A stretch of DNA of 64,000 bases from Dermacentor variabilis (lineage: Eukaryota; Arthropoda; Arachnida; Ixodida; Ixodidae). This document shows, piece after piece, positions 10,291 through 26,399 of this stretch (positions are counted from its first letter, which is position 1; the number at the start of each line of letters is the position of its first letter). The DNA lies in the NCBI RefSeq assembly GCF_050947875.1, contig NC_134570.1:202815750-202879749 (forward strand), in the 5' to 3' direction. The position numbers and the translations under genes are program-made. The notes below the pieces were generated by a model that saw only the letters and a list, made by a program, of their open reading frames with translations, did no database searches and was not told where the DNA came from.

Positions 10291-12217
10291 CTCGAAATAT
10301 TGAAGCATAGCAAAATAATAGATAGTTGTAATAAATGGTGCATTATCAAACGCTTCTGAGTACCCTCTACTGCAGCAATTACGTTGTAACGATGACCACT
10401 GACTCAACACCTTTACTAGAACTTACAATAAATAAAGGTCACAATGATTCCATTCTTTTACAAGCGCATGATAAAACCGAAAATCTGAAAATTAATAATG
10501 GCTGCTACATTAAGGGGTTGTACGCGTCTTACACCATACTGACTAAGAACATTCCTAGTCTCGTCGCTTGATTTTATTCTTTATTTATTTGCCTTTATTT
10601 TGGTTCCCCTGTACTCAACCTTCCGAAATCAAAAACGGAAATTGTGCTATCAGGGGGCGAGCTAGTGCGCTTTGGTTTGGGTGCAATCCGGAAGCACTTT
10701 TTCATTCGTATTTGAACCTTAGCACGGGGACGTTCAGAAAAGGGGCACATTTTTACAGTTTTGCACGCGCACAAATGAGCAGTTATTTGATAAGCTTTAC
10801 TATTGTGGCACTTTATAAAGGAGCAATACTTAGCAATATTTTCAGCTGTAAGCACTTACTTGGGAATCTTCATTGAAGTGACCTATAACAGATAACACGT
10901 ACCCTCATTTAACTTAGATATTAGTGAAGCCTTTTGGCAACCATGCGCACAAATTGTTGGCATTGGCCACTTAACCACCTGTCAGATTCGACCGCAACTT
11001 ACAAGCGTTGCTGAATGGGCAACATAATGGAGGGTACTTGTGAAGGGCGCCCGATTTTAAACATTCGGTGATCGACGTCAAGCAGGTAACGTCCACGTTG
11101 GCGGCACTTAGTCGTAAATTTTCTGCTGCGTTCTGGCATTGTTTTAGTGAGGATTAAGACGCTTCCGTCGGTAATGTGCCGCAGCCACACCAAACACATC
11201 CGCGCTGCATGGCGTGGCGCGCGCATTACATCCACGGAACTTCATACAGTAATTACCAGAGGGAACTCTGGCGTAATGCAATGGGGGTGGATCAGCCAGC
11301 ATGGGCATTATTGGAAATAGATGGATTTTCCTAAAGTTCGTCCTTCTGGCTTCAAACGGCTTCACGACTTTGTAAGATCGTCATTTTCGCGAAAGTTCTG
11401 CGTAATAAATCATTAAATAAACGTTATTAAAACTTTCCAACGGCAGCATTTGAAAATAATACCGCAAGCACAGAAGCTCGATAATTAAACCATTACGGCA
11501 TGGAAGCAGGCATCGATAAGTGAAAAGTGGCAACTGCCCTTATGAATTCAGCGCGGGCTAGCCAATGTCTTCAGTCGCTTGACGCGTTTCGATTTGTCCA
11601 CGTCGACAAGCTGAACCGCTTCAATTAGAAGCTAGTGTACGGGTTCGCGGCGTCCACTGCACTTGGAAAAGTGCAGATTGCTCCGAAATGTTCGACAGTA
11701 AAGGCATATAAAGTGTAATAAACAAAGCCACAAGAACGCCTGAATCCACAAGGCAAAATTCACGTATTTTCCGTCATTCCCATGGTGGCTGAACGATTGC
11801 AGCACCTGAGTTCACTTTAGTAATTATTGTTAGTGACCGATGCAGTGACTCGCACCCCGATAGGAGTCATTTTCGTAACCGTGTCATGCCTCATAAGCGG
11901 CGCGCACACACACACAACACAGTCAGCACGCACATACGGTCACTTCGCCGAGCGTAACATCGCGGTTAGAGTGATGAAACAAAGCGCAACTCAATTGCAA
12001 TGGAAACGAGCGTCAGGGCGCCTCCCACACTTCCGGGCAAGAATATCGAGCTGAGCAACGCAGAAATCACTTTGCACATGCATGGCTGGAGCTGTACAGC
12101 AGTGGTACTCTTTCACAAAGCGTAGCCAAAGATATTTTAACACTATTGATGACACATTTATACGGAGCTCGATGCCTACACAGTGAGCAACTAACTGAAC
12201 AAGTCAGTCCGCCTTAC
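10291..12217. other. No recognised feature
   Basis: About 1.9 kb with scattered short open frames on both strands. Any further FAS exon encoding the rest of the acyl-carrier domain would be expected to the left of 12218 on the minus strand. I looked for its DSL phosphopantetheine motif and did not find it. Confidence 0.45.
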
Positions 12218-12451
12218 CGAGGATTCGTGCGATCACCTCGATGAGGTCGCACTTGTTGCTGTCGTCTTCGGTGGATAGATCTGCCTTAACGCAGCTCGAA
12301 ACGACAGGATGATTCTGGTTCAAAAATCGGTCCATCAACTTGATGCACGAGCTGATTCGCTGGGGCATGGTACCGGCGATAGTGGCGTCGTCACCCATTG
12401 CCTCGTGGAACGCGCCCACATCAGCGATGGCGCCCCACTGGATAGCCAGCC
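12218..12451 (-). CDS. FASN: Fatty acid synthase-like exon: ketoreductase end, start of acyl-carrier domain
   Basis: The exon lies between a CTGCAG acceptor (reading leftwards into 12451) and a GTAAGG donor after 12218. It is 234 bases long with no stop. It encodes LAIQWGAIADVG, then TMPQRISSC, LMDRFLNQNHPVV and DLIEVIARIL. This is the end of the beta-ketoreductase domain and the linker to the acyl-carrier domain of animal type I fatty acid synthase, a cytosolic enzyme that builds palmitate from malonyl-CoA. It starts with the last two bases of a Gly codon whose first base ends the exon at 23754, giving LPG-LAIQWG in phase. Ticks carry several FAS paralogues, so orthology to a single FASN is not shown. 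The splice junctions and sequence look intact, so the exon may be functional. Confidence 0.92.
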
Positions 12452-13171
12452 CTGCAGTATTCAACATCGCTTAGATGCCTCAGTTCCAAGATACTGTTAG
12501 CCACTTGAAAAAAAAAAGTCAAGACAGACACGGATGTTACGCGACACATACAGATTTCTCCGGAGACAGATGTTGTAGGTCATGGAGAGATATCTGTATT
12601 GGAGCGGGGTATTTTTCGTAAATCTAGTAATGGCAGTGCAAAAATTCTGTTTTGTATTTACTTGTAACAATTACCGTACCACATACTTCTTGACAAGCTT
12701 TCGCAATTGTGTATTCACTGGATCACTGCTAATAATAGTGGTGAGGAGTAGTCATGAAAAAGAGTCAACGACAAAATTGTAGAGCAACATGCAAATCGCC
12801 CGATACAGCTTTCCGTTGCTCGATACGTGCGACAAAAGTTTTTCCGAGCGTGAAGGTAACCCGCAAATGCACGCAAAATTGCAGTGTGACTGGCCGCTCA
12901 AGGCCCTTTGCGGGCTTCTTTCTCGCTCGCAAAAAAGATTATGTAGCACGCATTGAGTAACAGAAAGCTCTATCCGGAATTTTTCATTTCGCTGTACAAT
13001 CCTCTTATTAATACTTTTCATCTAAATTTAATGTTTGAGAATATAATTATTGTGACATTATCTAATAAGACGGAATCAAAAAAGTATTTGGAGTATCTCG
13101 AAGCGACAGTAGACAACATTAGCTTGGTTCTGTCCAGCTACGTGGCATTCGCGTAATTTTAAACTCTGGCT

Positions 13172-14905
13172 AGGTGGTGGTGGTGGTAACAACTTTATTG
13201 AAATAGACTCTGCTCAGTTATGACCTGGCAGCCCCGAGTCCTAGAATGGCCCCTCACGAGGAGCGACCCTTTCGGCCCAGGCAGCGAGGGCTTTTTGTAC
13301 TTTTTCTTCCGGCGTTCTGAGCAGCTCTTCCCACGTCGCTTGTGAGGGAGCTGGCAGGAGCGACCTGGGAGGGGGTAAGCCCTCGCACCCCCAAAGAATG
13401 TGATTTTGGGTAGCCAATGTTTGATTTGTGCAATTTTGACATATTGGGTTCCATTGCCCCTTGGTAATTATGGCTAGCCAATGTGGGTTGGGGAACGATT
13501 TAGTTTGGATTCGACGCAGGATCGAGGCTTGCGCTCGCGTGAGGCTTGCGTTTGGAAGCGGGTAAATTCGCCTTTTTTGCTTGTAATAGTTTGTTATTTC
13601 CTGGTATGTCGTCGGTGCCTCATCCATGGGATCCGAGTCTGAGGGGCACATCTCCCGGTTGATTAGACCTCGGGCTACCCAGTGCGCCTCCTCATTCCCT
13701 TGATTCCCCGAATGGGCAGGGACCCATACGAGTTCAACAGTGTTTTCATTATTAAAGTCCCGTAGGACTCGCGCTGCACAGACGCCTATGCTGCCTCTCG
13801 AAAAGTTGACTATTGCCCTTTTGGAGTCGCTTATGATACTTTGCACGGAGGGATTCATGATGGCCAAAGCAATGGCAGTCTTTTCCGCTTCCACGGTGGA
13901 CGCTGTTTTTATGGTCGCGGCGTTGTGGATACTTCCCTCTCCGGTCACGACGCTCACTACGTAAGTTTGGTGATTTTGCTTTGCTGCATCGACATAAGCG
14001 GTGTGCTGGTTGCTTTGGTACCTTTCCTGAAGGGCCTTGGCTCTGGCAGACCGCCTCTTGTCGTGTCTCCCAGAGAGCATGTTCTTGGGTAATGGTTTTA
14101 TAACCAAACGGCTTTTGACCGCACCGAGTAATGTTGTTCTTCCTGCTGAATTCATAACGGGATTCAGCCCGAGTTTACTTAGAATAACTCTGCCAGTTGC
14201 GATGCGGGAGAGTCGTTCACGTTGGGCTGTTTTATGGGCCTCCACGAGTTCGTCTAGGGTATTGTATATACCTAGCTCAAGTAATCGTTCAGTGTTCGCA
14301 TACCTCGGGAGACCAAGGGCAGCTTTATGAGCTCTGCGAATGACGCTGTTAACCTTTTCCTTGTCAGAAAGGCGTAGGTGGTAGTAAGGGAAGGAATACA
14401 CGACGCGACTGATCAGGAAAGCCTGCGTCAAATGGCAGATATCAGCCTCCTTCATACCGCGGTGTCGTGTGGCTACTCGTCTGATTAGGCCACATATTTG
14501 GCGGGCTGTCGTCCGTAATCGGACAATCGCCTCAGAATTATGGGTTTTATGTTGAATTAACATGCCCAGGACTCTTATAGTCAGTACGGGCGGAACTGGG
14601 CCGTCTTCCATACTGACTCGTATAGGGAAGGTGGCGTCCCTTTCGGTGGCGTGTTTGGTTGATTTATCACGGATGACGAGAAGCTCCGATTTTGTCGGCG
14701 AGCACGCTAGACCATTCTGTCGCACAAAATTTTGTACGGTATCCGCGGCCCCTTGTAATGCTTCCGTGATTTCTCCATCGGAACCCCTATTTGTCCAGAT
14801 GGTGATATCATCGGCATAGATGGAGTGTTTGATATGCGGGATCCTTTAAAGTTAGCTGGGATACCCCGTATAAACTTGTCTGAGGCAAGAGCTTTCAAGG
14901 AAGAA
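13172..14905 (-). mobile_element. LINE with reverse transcriptase end, RNase H and finger (I-like)
   Basis: From about 14820 leftwards the frame reads IYADDITIWTNRGSDG (RT catalytic YADD). It then runs without a stop from 14725 to 13241 through the thumb region, an RNase H domain (YVDAAKQNHQ; VEAEKTAIALAI; SDSKRAIVNF; WVPAHSGNQGNEEAHWVARG) and a C-terminal finger (CQNCTNQTLATQNHILWGCEG). A stop is followed by a short 3' UTR ending in AATAAAGTTGTTACC and a run of ACC repeats at 13172-13200. RNase H after RT points to the I/Loa group (family knowledge). It is 5'-truncated near 14905, where a frameshift also disturbs the sequence upstream of YADD. The 494-codon open stretch suggests a recent insertion. 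It lies in the FAS intron in the same orientation as the gene. Confidence 0.88.
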
Positions 14906-14948
14906 AAATAGCTTGTTGTTTAGAATGTAAATAGTTGTGTAAGATATT

Positions 14949-15101
14949 GTTACGGGGATGTTGGGAGTATAGACACATTGTATTTACAATGTATATACAA
15001 GCACAGTCAACGGGGTTAAGATGGCTGACCAGCAACACCACGCAGCAGCCAGCGTCTCACGATCTTCTTCTTCCTTTCTTTTCTTTTATCGTTCCCTGAC
15101 A
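14949..15101. mobile_element. Possible short solo LTR (TG...CA) with ATAT flanks
   Basis: The segment starts TGTTACGGGGATG and ends ATCGTTCCCTGACA, giving TG/CA ends. It is preceded by ATAT and followed by ATAT, a possible 4-bp target duplication. Only 153 bases long, it has no recognisable polyadenylation signal. The AT-rich flanks make the duplication weak evidence. Confidence 0.35.
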
Positions 15102-15989
15102 ATATAAAAAATGTGTGCACGAGTCATCACTACATTGAAATGACTGAAGTATTTCATGTATAAAATCATTTGACTCCTCTTAATCTTGCGGAGTAGAATT
15201 ATTTTTACGCCGTCTTCAGCTGAAGCGCCATCGCTTCAGTGCGACTGCAGCAGTGTGTTCGTTGTCAGCTTGGCTTTAAAGGCAGCTTTCTTTTTTTCAC
15301 ACGCTGTTTCCATGCGGCGGCATTGCTTTGAGACAGCTCCCAGACGACTTGACTAGCCTAGCTGTAGCGATGAAGAGGCGTTCCAGTAAAACACGACAAA
15401 TATACCGGTAAGCTACCGAGGAACGAAACTGTTATTCGTTCAATGCCTGCTTCTTCTTTCTATTTCAGAATTAAGGAAGATCCAGTAATTTGTAGACCTT
15501 GCACTGGTAATATATGGCTGAGCGCTTTCCTTCAATCTAGGCTCTTTGCGGACAGAAGGGATCAACTATAGCTTGCCGTCAGCTGAGAGCAAACGAGACA
15601 TGTTTTCTATCCCGATACGTGCTGCACCGTGAGCATATGGCTGCTGATTTTACAGAGTTGTGTAAACGTTACTTACAACTATGTCAATGACCTTTGCTCG
15701 CCTATTACTCTATTTGAGTCACAATGCGGCTTGACTTAGTTGCATAACTTGCACTTTTTTGTTAACTATGTTCACTTATCGCCTGTAGCGTACCAACTAT
15801 TTCTCGAGGGGGGGGGGGCGAACCGCGAACCATCTGACCTTTCTCTCATATATATATAGCGAAATACTACTGCAAAATGTCGCAGTTTAGTCCGAGAGGC
15901 GCAACATCGATTGCGATAGCAAATTACAAATTAGTAGAAAGTAAGCACAGTAGTTTTATCGGCCGTATAAACTTTTAAACACTCGCTGT

Positions 15990-16500
15990 GAAAGCGCTGG
16001 CGTAAGGAAGCGCGGCGGCAACAGCAGCGAGCAAAGTTACCTTCGTGCTGTCTATTGGTTCAACGCAAACTGAGCGGCGAGAACACAGCACATTCAAAGC
16101 TACGAGCCATCGACCCACCCAAAGTGTGCCCCCAAAGCTGATCGTTTTCAAGGCAAAGCCAGCGTGTTTGCCCGGGCTTTGTCTTGAAAGCAGTTGCTGC
16201 CCAACTACGAAGCCCCCCCCCTTACCTCCCCCACCCAAGTTCCTTGCGCGCGACGGAAGGTGGCACGCTTCTTCCCCACTTTGCGCTCTTGCGCACGCGA
16301 GATGGAGCGGCGATCGTCGGCTCAGGCTCGCGCACTTTCACTTGAACACACAGCACCCGGCGCGCGGCGAAGGTGTTATTGCCCTTGGACTTTATGCGGA
16401 ACAACACGGCGACGGCGACAGAGAAAACGCGCCTGGAATCATTATGCGGAACAACACGGCGACGGCGACAGCGACAGAGAAAACGCGCCTGGAATCATAT
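15990..16500 (+). repeat. GC-rich dispersed repeat, copy 1
   Basis: This stretch matches 33780-34415 in order: GCAGCGAGCAAAGT, CTTCGTG-TGTCTATTG and GCGGCGAGAA, then GCGCGCGGCGA and TATCGCCCTTGGACTTTAT-like sequence, then a GCGGAACA-ACGGCGACGGCGACAG region. A 50-base piece (GCGGAACAACACGGCGACGG and onward) is tandemly duplicated at 16393-16498. The part from 16230 on is also duplicated in inverted orientation at 17595-17865 as part of the palindrome. No coding function is evident despite long open frames, which follow from the high GC content. Confidence 0.6.
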
Positions 16501-17012
16501 CAGAATAGCAAGGGAAAGAGCCTGGAAATGGTCCTGCCAGTTATATTTATATTTAACAGACATAGACCTATTTATCAATCACACGTGGTTGCCCGAAAAA
16601 TTATTTGAATCTGCATTTTCTTCTTGCAAGCATGTAAAATCTCAAGAACATGAAGGAACAAAAGTAAATGAGTGCCTCACAGAGGTCCCGGTTCCCGCCC
16701 AGTTGCATCAGTACAGCACACATAAAAACGCACATTTGCGAGAAACAAATTTGATAATTAAGCAAAGAATTGCACTTGTTCTCTAATTTTACAGCATAAA
16801 TTCATCGCTAGTTTAGGTTATAGTATTGTCGAGGCTATACGCAGCGAAGTATTATCAACAAAAATCAATTGCAATATTCACAACAAAAGACAGCAGATGT
16901 CGGCGACCTTGGAGAAGTACAACCCTATTTTCAGTAAAGCTGTTTAATTTCAACAGCTACAATAAAAGGTTCAGTTTCTTGTAATTATGTCCCATACCTT
17001 AAAAACTGGCCC

Positions 17013-17082
<70 letters not shown>

Positions 17083-17865
17083 GGGCCAGTTTTTAAGGTA
17101 TGGGACATAATTACAAGAAACTGAACCTTTTATTGTAGCTGTTGAAATTAAACAGCTTTACTGAAAATAGGGTTGTACTTCTCCAAGGTCGCCGACATCT
17201 GCTGTCTTTTGTTGTGAATATTGCAATTGATTTTTGTTGATAATACTTCGCTGCGTATAGCCTCGACAATACTATAACCTAAACTAGCGATGAATTTATG
17301 CTGTAAAATTAGAGAACAAGTGCAATTCTTTGCTTAATTATCAAATTTGTTTCTCGCAAATGTGCGTTTTTATGTGTGCTGTACTGATGCAACTGGGCGG
17401 GAACCGGGACCTCTGTGAGGCACTCATTTACTTTTGTTCCTTCATGTTCTTGAGATTTTACATGCTTGCAAGAAGAAAATGCAGATTCAAATAATTTTTC
17501 GGGCAACCACGTGTGATTGATAAATAGGTCTATGTCTGTTAAATATAAATATAACTGGCAGGACCATTTCCAGGCTCTTTCCCTTGCTATTCTGATATGA
17601 TTCCAGGCGCGTTTTCTCTGTCGCTGTCGCCGTCGCCGTGTTGTTCCGCATAATGATTCCAGGCGCGTTTTCTCTGTCGCCGTCGCCGTGTTGTTCCGCA
17701 TAAAGTCCAAGGGCAATAACACCTTCGCCGCGCGCCGGGTGCTGTGTGTTCAAGTGAAAGTGCGCGAGCCTGAGCCGACGATCGCCGCTCCATCTCGCGT
17801 GCGCAAGAGCGCAAAGTGGGGAAGAAGCGTGCCACCTTCCGTCGCGCGCAAGGAACTTGGGTGGG
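16230..17865. repeat. Perfect palindrome, two 818-bp arms, no spacer
   Basis: Every position x in 16230-17047 that I compared pairs with 34095-x on the opposite strand, with no indel. For example, the arms give identical translations at 16373-16786 (plus) and 17309-17722 (minus). The centre lies at 17047/17048 inside an (AT)n tract (17014-17081), itself self-complementary. Outside the arms the sequences diverge at once: repeat sequence to the left, GGTATATA to the right. The identical open frames are a by-product of the duplication. An assembly fold-back artefact is possible. If real, the arms are either very young or kept identical by gene conversion. Confidence 0.9.
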
Positions 17866-17866
17866 T

Positions 17867-19060
<1,194 letters not shown>

Positions 19061-19062
19061 TA

Positions 19063-19290
19063 AATTATGGGGTTTTACCTGCCAGAATAATAATCTCATT
19101 ATGAGGCACGCCGTAGTGGGCAACTCCAGAAATTTGGACCAGCTCGGGTTCTCGGACGTGCACCTCTGTCGAAGTACCAGAGGTCTCGCGTTTCGCCCCC
19201 ATCGAACTGCGGCCGCTGTGGCCGAGATTCGATCCTGCGACCTCATGCTTAGCAGCCCAACACCAGAGCCACTAAGCAACCACGGCGTGT
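19063..19290 (-). mobile_element. tRNA-derived SINE (Ruka-like)
   Basis: Read on the minus strand, it starts CGCCGTGGTTGCTTAGTGGC (A-box region), continues with GGATCGAATCTCGGCC (B-box region), then the characteristic body GGAGTTGCCCACTACGGCG, CCTCATAATGAG and GTAAAACCCCATAAT. This order is that of the Ruka SINE known from ixodid ticks. It lies in the FAS intron in the gene's orientation. Target duplications were not clear. Confidence 0.85.
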
Positions 19291-21390
19291 GCTGGTTAAT
19301 CCCTCAAATTATAGATATCTGAACCGCAGAGTTCTCTTGGGACATAGAAACCTAGCTAGTTAACAGCAGCGTGATAATTTCGAACGCTTGCTTACAATTT
19401 TCGAACCTTCTATATGATCAACGCGCATTTACCATCGCACATGATCTTGGCGTATTGTTCCCCTTATGTTCCCAAAATTTGACCTCAGTTGTAGTTGTAG
19501 TTAATGCCAGCACAGCCACCTAAGTTTTACGCCTTTCGTAAAACAGACGTAATGCTATGGACCACTTGCATACAAATTCTACGAGAAAATGCGCATTTAA
19601 CCTGCCCATTTGGAACATTGCCTACGCATTGCCATACCAGGCCCCTAATTTTCCTCCGATGTAAAGAATAGGCCTTCTTCAGCTCACCGAGGATACTGGG
19701 GTAACAAACTACCATCTCGTATGATGCACGAAATCACGTAGAAAAATGGGGGTTTAGTAATTATGTGTAATATTTGCATTTGAAGCAGGAAAATGAAAGT
19801 TTCGCAACGCATTGCGGTAAGAATTCTCGTGATAAACGCGATAACATTGAGGGACCCGTGTCTCAGAAAATCCGGCATTGGCATCCCGCGTCCGTCGTCG
19901 ACCGTCTTTTTGCGAAAGCTCATTCCAACCACGCACATCCAATCACTATTCTATCACCAAAGCTGTTCATATCTCCTGTTTCATTCCTTACAAAATAATT
20001 CCTCAGAATTTTGAGAATGACAGCCGATAAACAAATGAGATGAAAAAAAGGAAAGACCGACAACATATACCTTTTATGTTAGATCTTCCTAGAATGAAAT
20101 GTTAAAAGTGCGAACCAATAACAGGAGATAGGCCCACGCAAGAGGCCCCGTTTCTACCAGAAATCTCGCCTTCGTGCTCAGCTTTCGCCACCAGCGTTTC
20201 CTGGTAAACATTACGGTTACGTAAGCTGCAGTTGCCCGGAAGCTTGAGAAGCAGTCAGGGATCTTTGAATGCTGCCGCGTTCCACTCTTAATGGCGAAGC
20301 TTAAGCATCCTCCAACTTTTTTCACGGGAATTCAACCGTCTCTCGTGCTCTTGTTTTAGGTGTCTGGTAAACATTTAGATAAGCTGGAGTATAACACCCT
20401 GGAAGGCTTCAATGAGTAACTTGCTACAAAGGCTGTAACGAACCTACACAGAATGACTATATGTCGCTGGTCACTCAGAACATTGCTTCGTATCTGTAAT
20501 AAATATGTACACCGTGCCCTGCATATTTTACCAAGGATACCGGGGGAGAAAACTAAATGGCATGTATAACGCATAAAAATTGGTAGAAAGCGACTGTTCC
20601 GTAACTGTTTTCAGAGCACATATGCAACCTACACACTGGAAATTTTCAGTACATGTCACCAAAAAGAGGGCTTCATTTTTTCAAAATACGAAATATCGGC
20701 TGTTTTTCGTGCTGCCGGGAAACACGTAGTAGTGCAGCTCTTATTTAGAAACAGCCTGAAAATGAAATTGTCAAAGTCAGAAGTGGCATGTGCCTTTAGA
20801 AAACATTCAAGTCGGTGTTCTATTGGTATTGAAATGGCTCTCCACGTTAGACCAAGATCATTTGCAAGAACATATCTACGATCAATCGTGATAGCACAAT
20901 GAAATTCGACAGCTATAACTGTAAAATGTTGATTACATTTTTTATGATGATAAAATACTTCGACGTGAAGGCTAGCTAGGCTGTCTTTGAACGAACACAA
21001 ATAGTTCCAGCATTTGATAATTCAATTGCTTCATGCTGTCAAGGACACAAGCGTTGGGCGTGGCTGATTATAATATTTTATCCTTACCTCACCCTCATCC
21101 GCAGGTTAAATGTAGCAAGCTGATTCGAATAGACATCAGACTCTGGAGTTTTCCAAGACGCGTAGCGCCACCTGCCGGTGCGAAGAGGCAGTAATGGTGT
21201 AGTGCGAAGCCCGACTCCCCTGCTAAGTTACCTGTGCAGAAAGCGACTGCGAAACAACGATTTAACTAGATTTTGGTGCATATTGCGAGTGTTTTGCGCA
21301 TTAAACACCCAGACAGAGAGCTATGAATTTCTCCGCAAGTCGGAAGCGCCGTCAAAGTGCCACAAAGCGCTTGCTGGCGCACCCGTCAGA
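19291..21390. other. No recognised gene; one small dispersed-repeat match
   Basis: About 2.1 kb of intron. A short piece near 20290-20330 (GGCGAAGCTTAAGCATCCTCC followed by a T tract) resembles GGTAAGCTTAAGCGTCCTCG with a T tract near 33795, so part of the GC-rich repeat family may reach here. Otherwise I see nothing. Confidence 0.4.
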
Positions 21391-21396
21391 CTGATG

Positions 21397-21860
21397 GCAG
21401 AAACGACGGCAACCTCGACAGCGGCGCGCGGTACTAAGAAACGCTGCAATCGACGCTACTGTTGTGTTGTAAACTGCCATGAACGTGAAGGACTGAACAA
21501 CAACGTTCAGCTTTACCGATTTCCATCACGATCGTATGAAGGAGAAAGGCGAGAGCGCTGGATATGGACCGTTCGACCTGTTGGGTAGTGGAATTATTTG
21601 CATTCCCCACAACACAGCGGCTCGCATGAGAAAATGCGACAATTTTGTTCTATTGTAATTGTGTTGCCTAGCTCTGACGGAGGACAGCGGTAACCAACCA
21701 AAAACTCAAGAATCTGCTGTCGCCACTTAGTTGGTAAAAGAAAAAACAACGTTGCGGACCATCCGGCGTATATGCCACCGATATTTCCACCTTTTAACAG
21801 GCGTCCGCTTCCGCTTGACTCAACAAGTGGAACAGGGAGATTTGGCAAGTCAGTTTAGCC
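21397..21860 (+). pseudogene. THAP-domain exons, inactivated
   Basis: Plus-strand positions 21397-21588 encode RYCCVVNCHEREGLNNNVQL, then YRFPSRSYEGERRERWI, the first half of a C2CH THAP finger. After about 80 non-coding bases, 21670-21858 encodes PTKNSRICCRHLVGKRKN, then ADHPAYMPPIFPP, the second half with the Cys-x-x-His pair and the typical proline-rich exit. The Trp before PTK is a stop codon (TAA), so the copy is broken. THAP fingers bind DNA and are found in many transposases. No transposase catalytic part follows, so this may be the 5' remnant of an element. It runs opposite to the FAS gene whose intron holds it. Confidence 0.7.
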
Positions 21861-23084
21861 AAAGATTTTGGTTCGTTTATGAATTCAAAATCCTATTCTA
21901 GAGCATCGTCGTATCGCTAGCTCATTTCTAGCTTCGGTATTTTGTATGTCCTGGCGCCGATACAACAAGCACGTTTCGCAATGAGCGGAGCCTGCGTTTT
22001 TCAAATGTGAGCAATAAGGTTGCTGTAGGAGCACTGGATGAGTAGTTGCTAAGTAATTCACGTGTGTAAAGAAAAATATGTCGCGTTTATTTACATTCAG
22101 TTGTGCGCGCTTGTTGAATTGAAGCGTCTGCGGAAAGTTCAAAGCTACTCCGCGAGGCTGTCGCTCCTGCGAGAAAGAAAGATGCGGCGCGTAGGGCCAC
22201 TATAAGAAGCTTACTTTCGTTATGTTCGCACGCTGTTTGCTGCCTTGGAAAACGTTTTATGTTTGCTGCCCTGAAAAAGGCTATGGAAAGATTTACTCTG
22301 TGTAAATAATTGCGAGAAAAACATTACGATAAAATGCATAAACATGTAGGAGATATTTAAGTCTTGTGTTCAGGACATTTTCAATATGAACCAATTTTAA
22401 ATGCTTAGTTTTTTATCCTGATATGCCCATAAACAAACCTGATGCTCTCAGTACATGCGAGTTGCAGCACGCCGAAATAACACCTGAGACTTATTGTACA
22501 CGTACTTAGCCCTGCTGAGCTTCCTCCCTTTACGAAGCGTGGACGGGCGGAAGCTTTCCAGGTCCTTGATTTTTAGGAACCCATGCCTCAACAAAACCGA
22601 AAGTGGAGGGTCCATTGTGGCCTATGCACCTTCGCTTGCGGACAGCTCTTTTTGCACTACTCAGTTCGCGCCAAGTCTGCGATGGGGGCGCCGGTGACGG
22701 GGTTTTTCCGCAGCGCCGCCTGGGCAGAGTCTCAGATCTATACGGCTATAGCGGTGAAAAAACTGGGCGTGACGCAAGTTGCGCAAGCGGACATTTGTTA
22801 CGGCGGGAACTGCCCAGCGCCAGGCATTCTCCGCAATGCGAGCATGTGCGGTGAATCTCGCGCGTCGTACGCAAACAGGGCGTCCCGAGACGGCACAAAA
22901 GACAATCATCGCTGTCCAAGCAGAGGATGCGTGGTAAAGGAAAGCATTACTCAGGTGATGACTGTGCTTTTCCCTTATGACTTGCCTTTCTCTATCTCTA
23001 TCACGCTATCTATTAAGGAAGAATATTCAGCTTGAGCTGTACATTTGTTGGGCATTCCAGCATGCAGCCGAAAGTGGCCGCTTT
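21861..23084. other. No recognised feature
   Basis: A 150-codon plus-strand frame at 22583-23035 is open, but I recognise no family and its composition is unremarkable. I treat it as unassigned. Confidence 0.4.
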
Positions 23085-23130
23085 CAAAGGGGGGGGGGGC
23101 AAATGATATACTTTGCCCCCCCCCCCCACT
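23085..23130. repeat. Poly-G/poly-C hairpin
   Basis: A run of about 11 G followed by CAAA, an 8-base AT-rich loop, then TTTG and about 11 C forms a potential stem of about 14 pairs. A further G-rich and C-rich stretch follows to 23180. Confidence 0.8.
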
Positions 23131-23697
23131 TATGACGGGAAGGGGGGCATGTGCCCCCTTAGGTCCCCCAGTAGAGACGTCTATGCTTATCGTCCCTGTC
23201 GCTTGGCCTTCGGACTGCGTAATACGTTAAGTACAAAAATAACTAAAAAAATCAAGCGTCAGTTAACACATGAAATACGCAGTTCATGGTTAGCCTTCTG
23301 CTACGATACATTTTGCAACATTTTAATGGTCGCCACGTAAATTTACGGTACTATGCGATCTTGCATAGCGCCAAAGCTCTAAAGACAGGTCAATTTTTTC
23401 TTTGATTAAACAGACGTTGGATATTGGAGTGCACCAAGTCTGAGAAAGTTACATCATCTGCGTTGTCACAAGCTACAACATGAATATTCTACTAGACCTC
23501 CTACTACACGAACGTAAGCTAACCTATCATTATATAGTGAAGCGTCAAGCAGCGACGTACTTTGCGCTACTCAAAGAGCACACGTCACATTCTTTAAATT
23601 CACGGGACCAATTCATTCCATCCAGGCCTAAAGCCATGGTGGGGAGGCGTCGTTAAGTTAATAATTTCGCGAATCATATGTCTCAGCGTGGCACTCA

Positions 23698-26399
<2,702 letters not shown>

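Noticed and set aside
16373..17722. Two identical 137-codon frames on opposite strands
   Set aside because: They are the same DNA in the two arms of the palindrome. Composition and lack of motifs do not support a gene.
22583..23035. 150-codon open frame
   Set aside because: No recognisable family, no splice context and no repeated occurrence; kept as unassigned.
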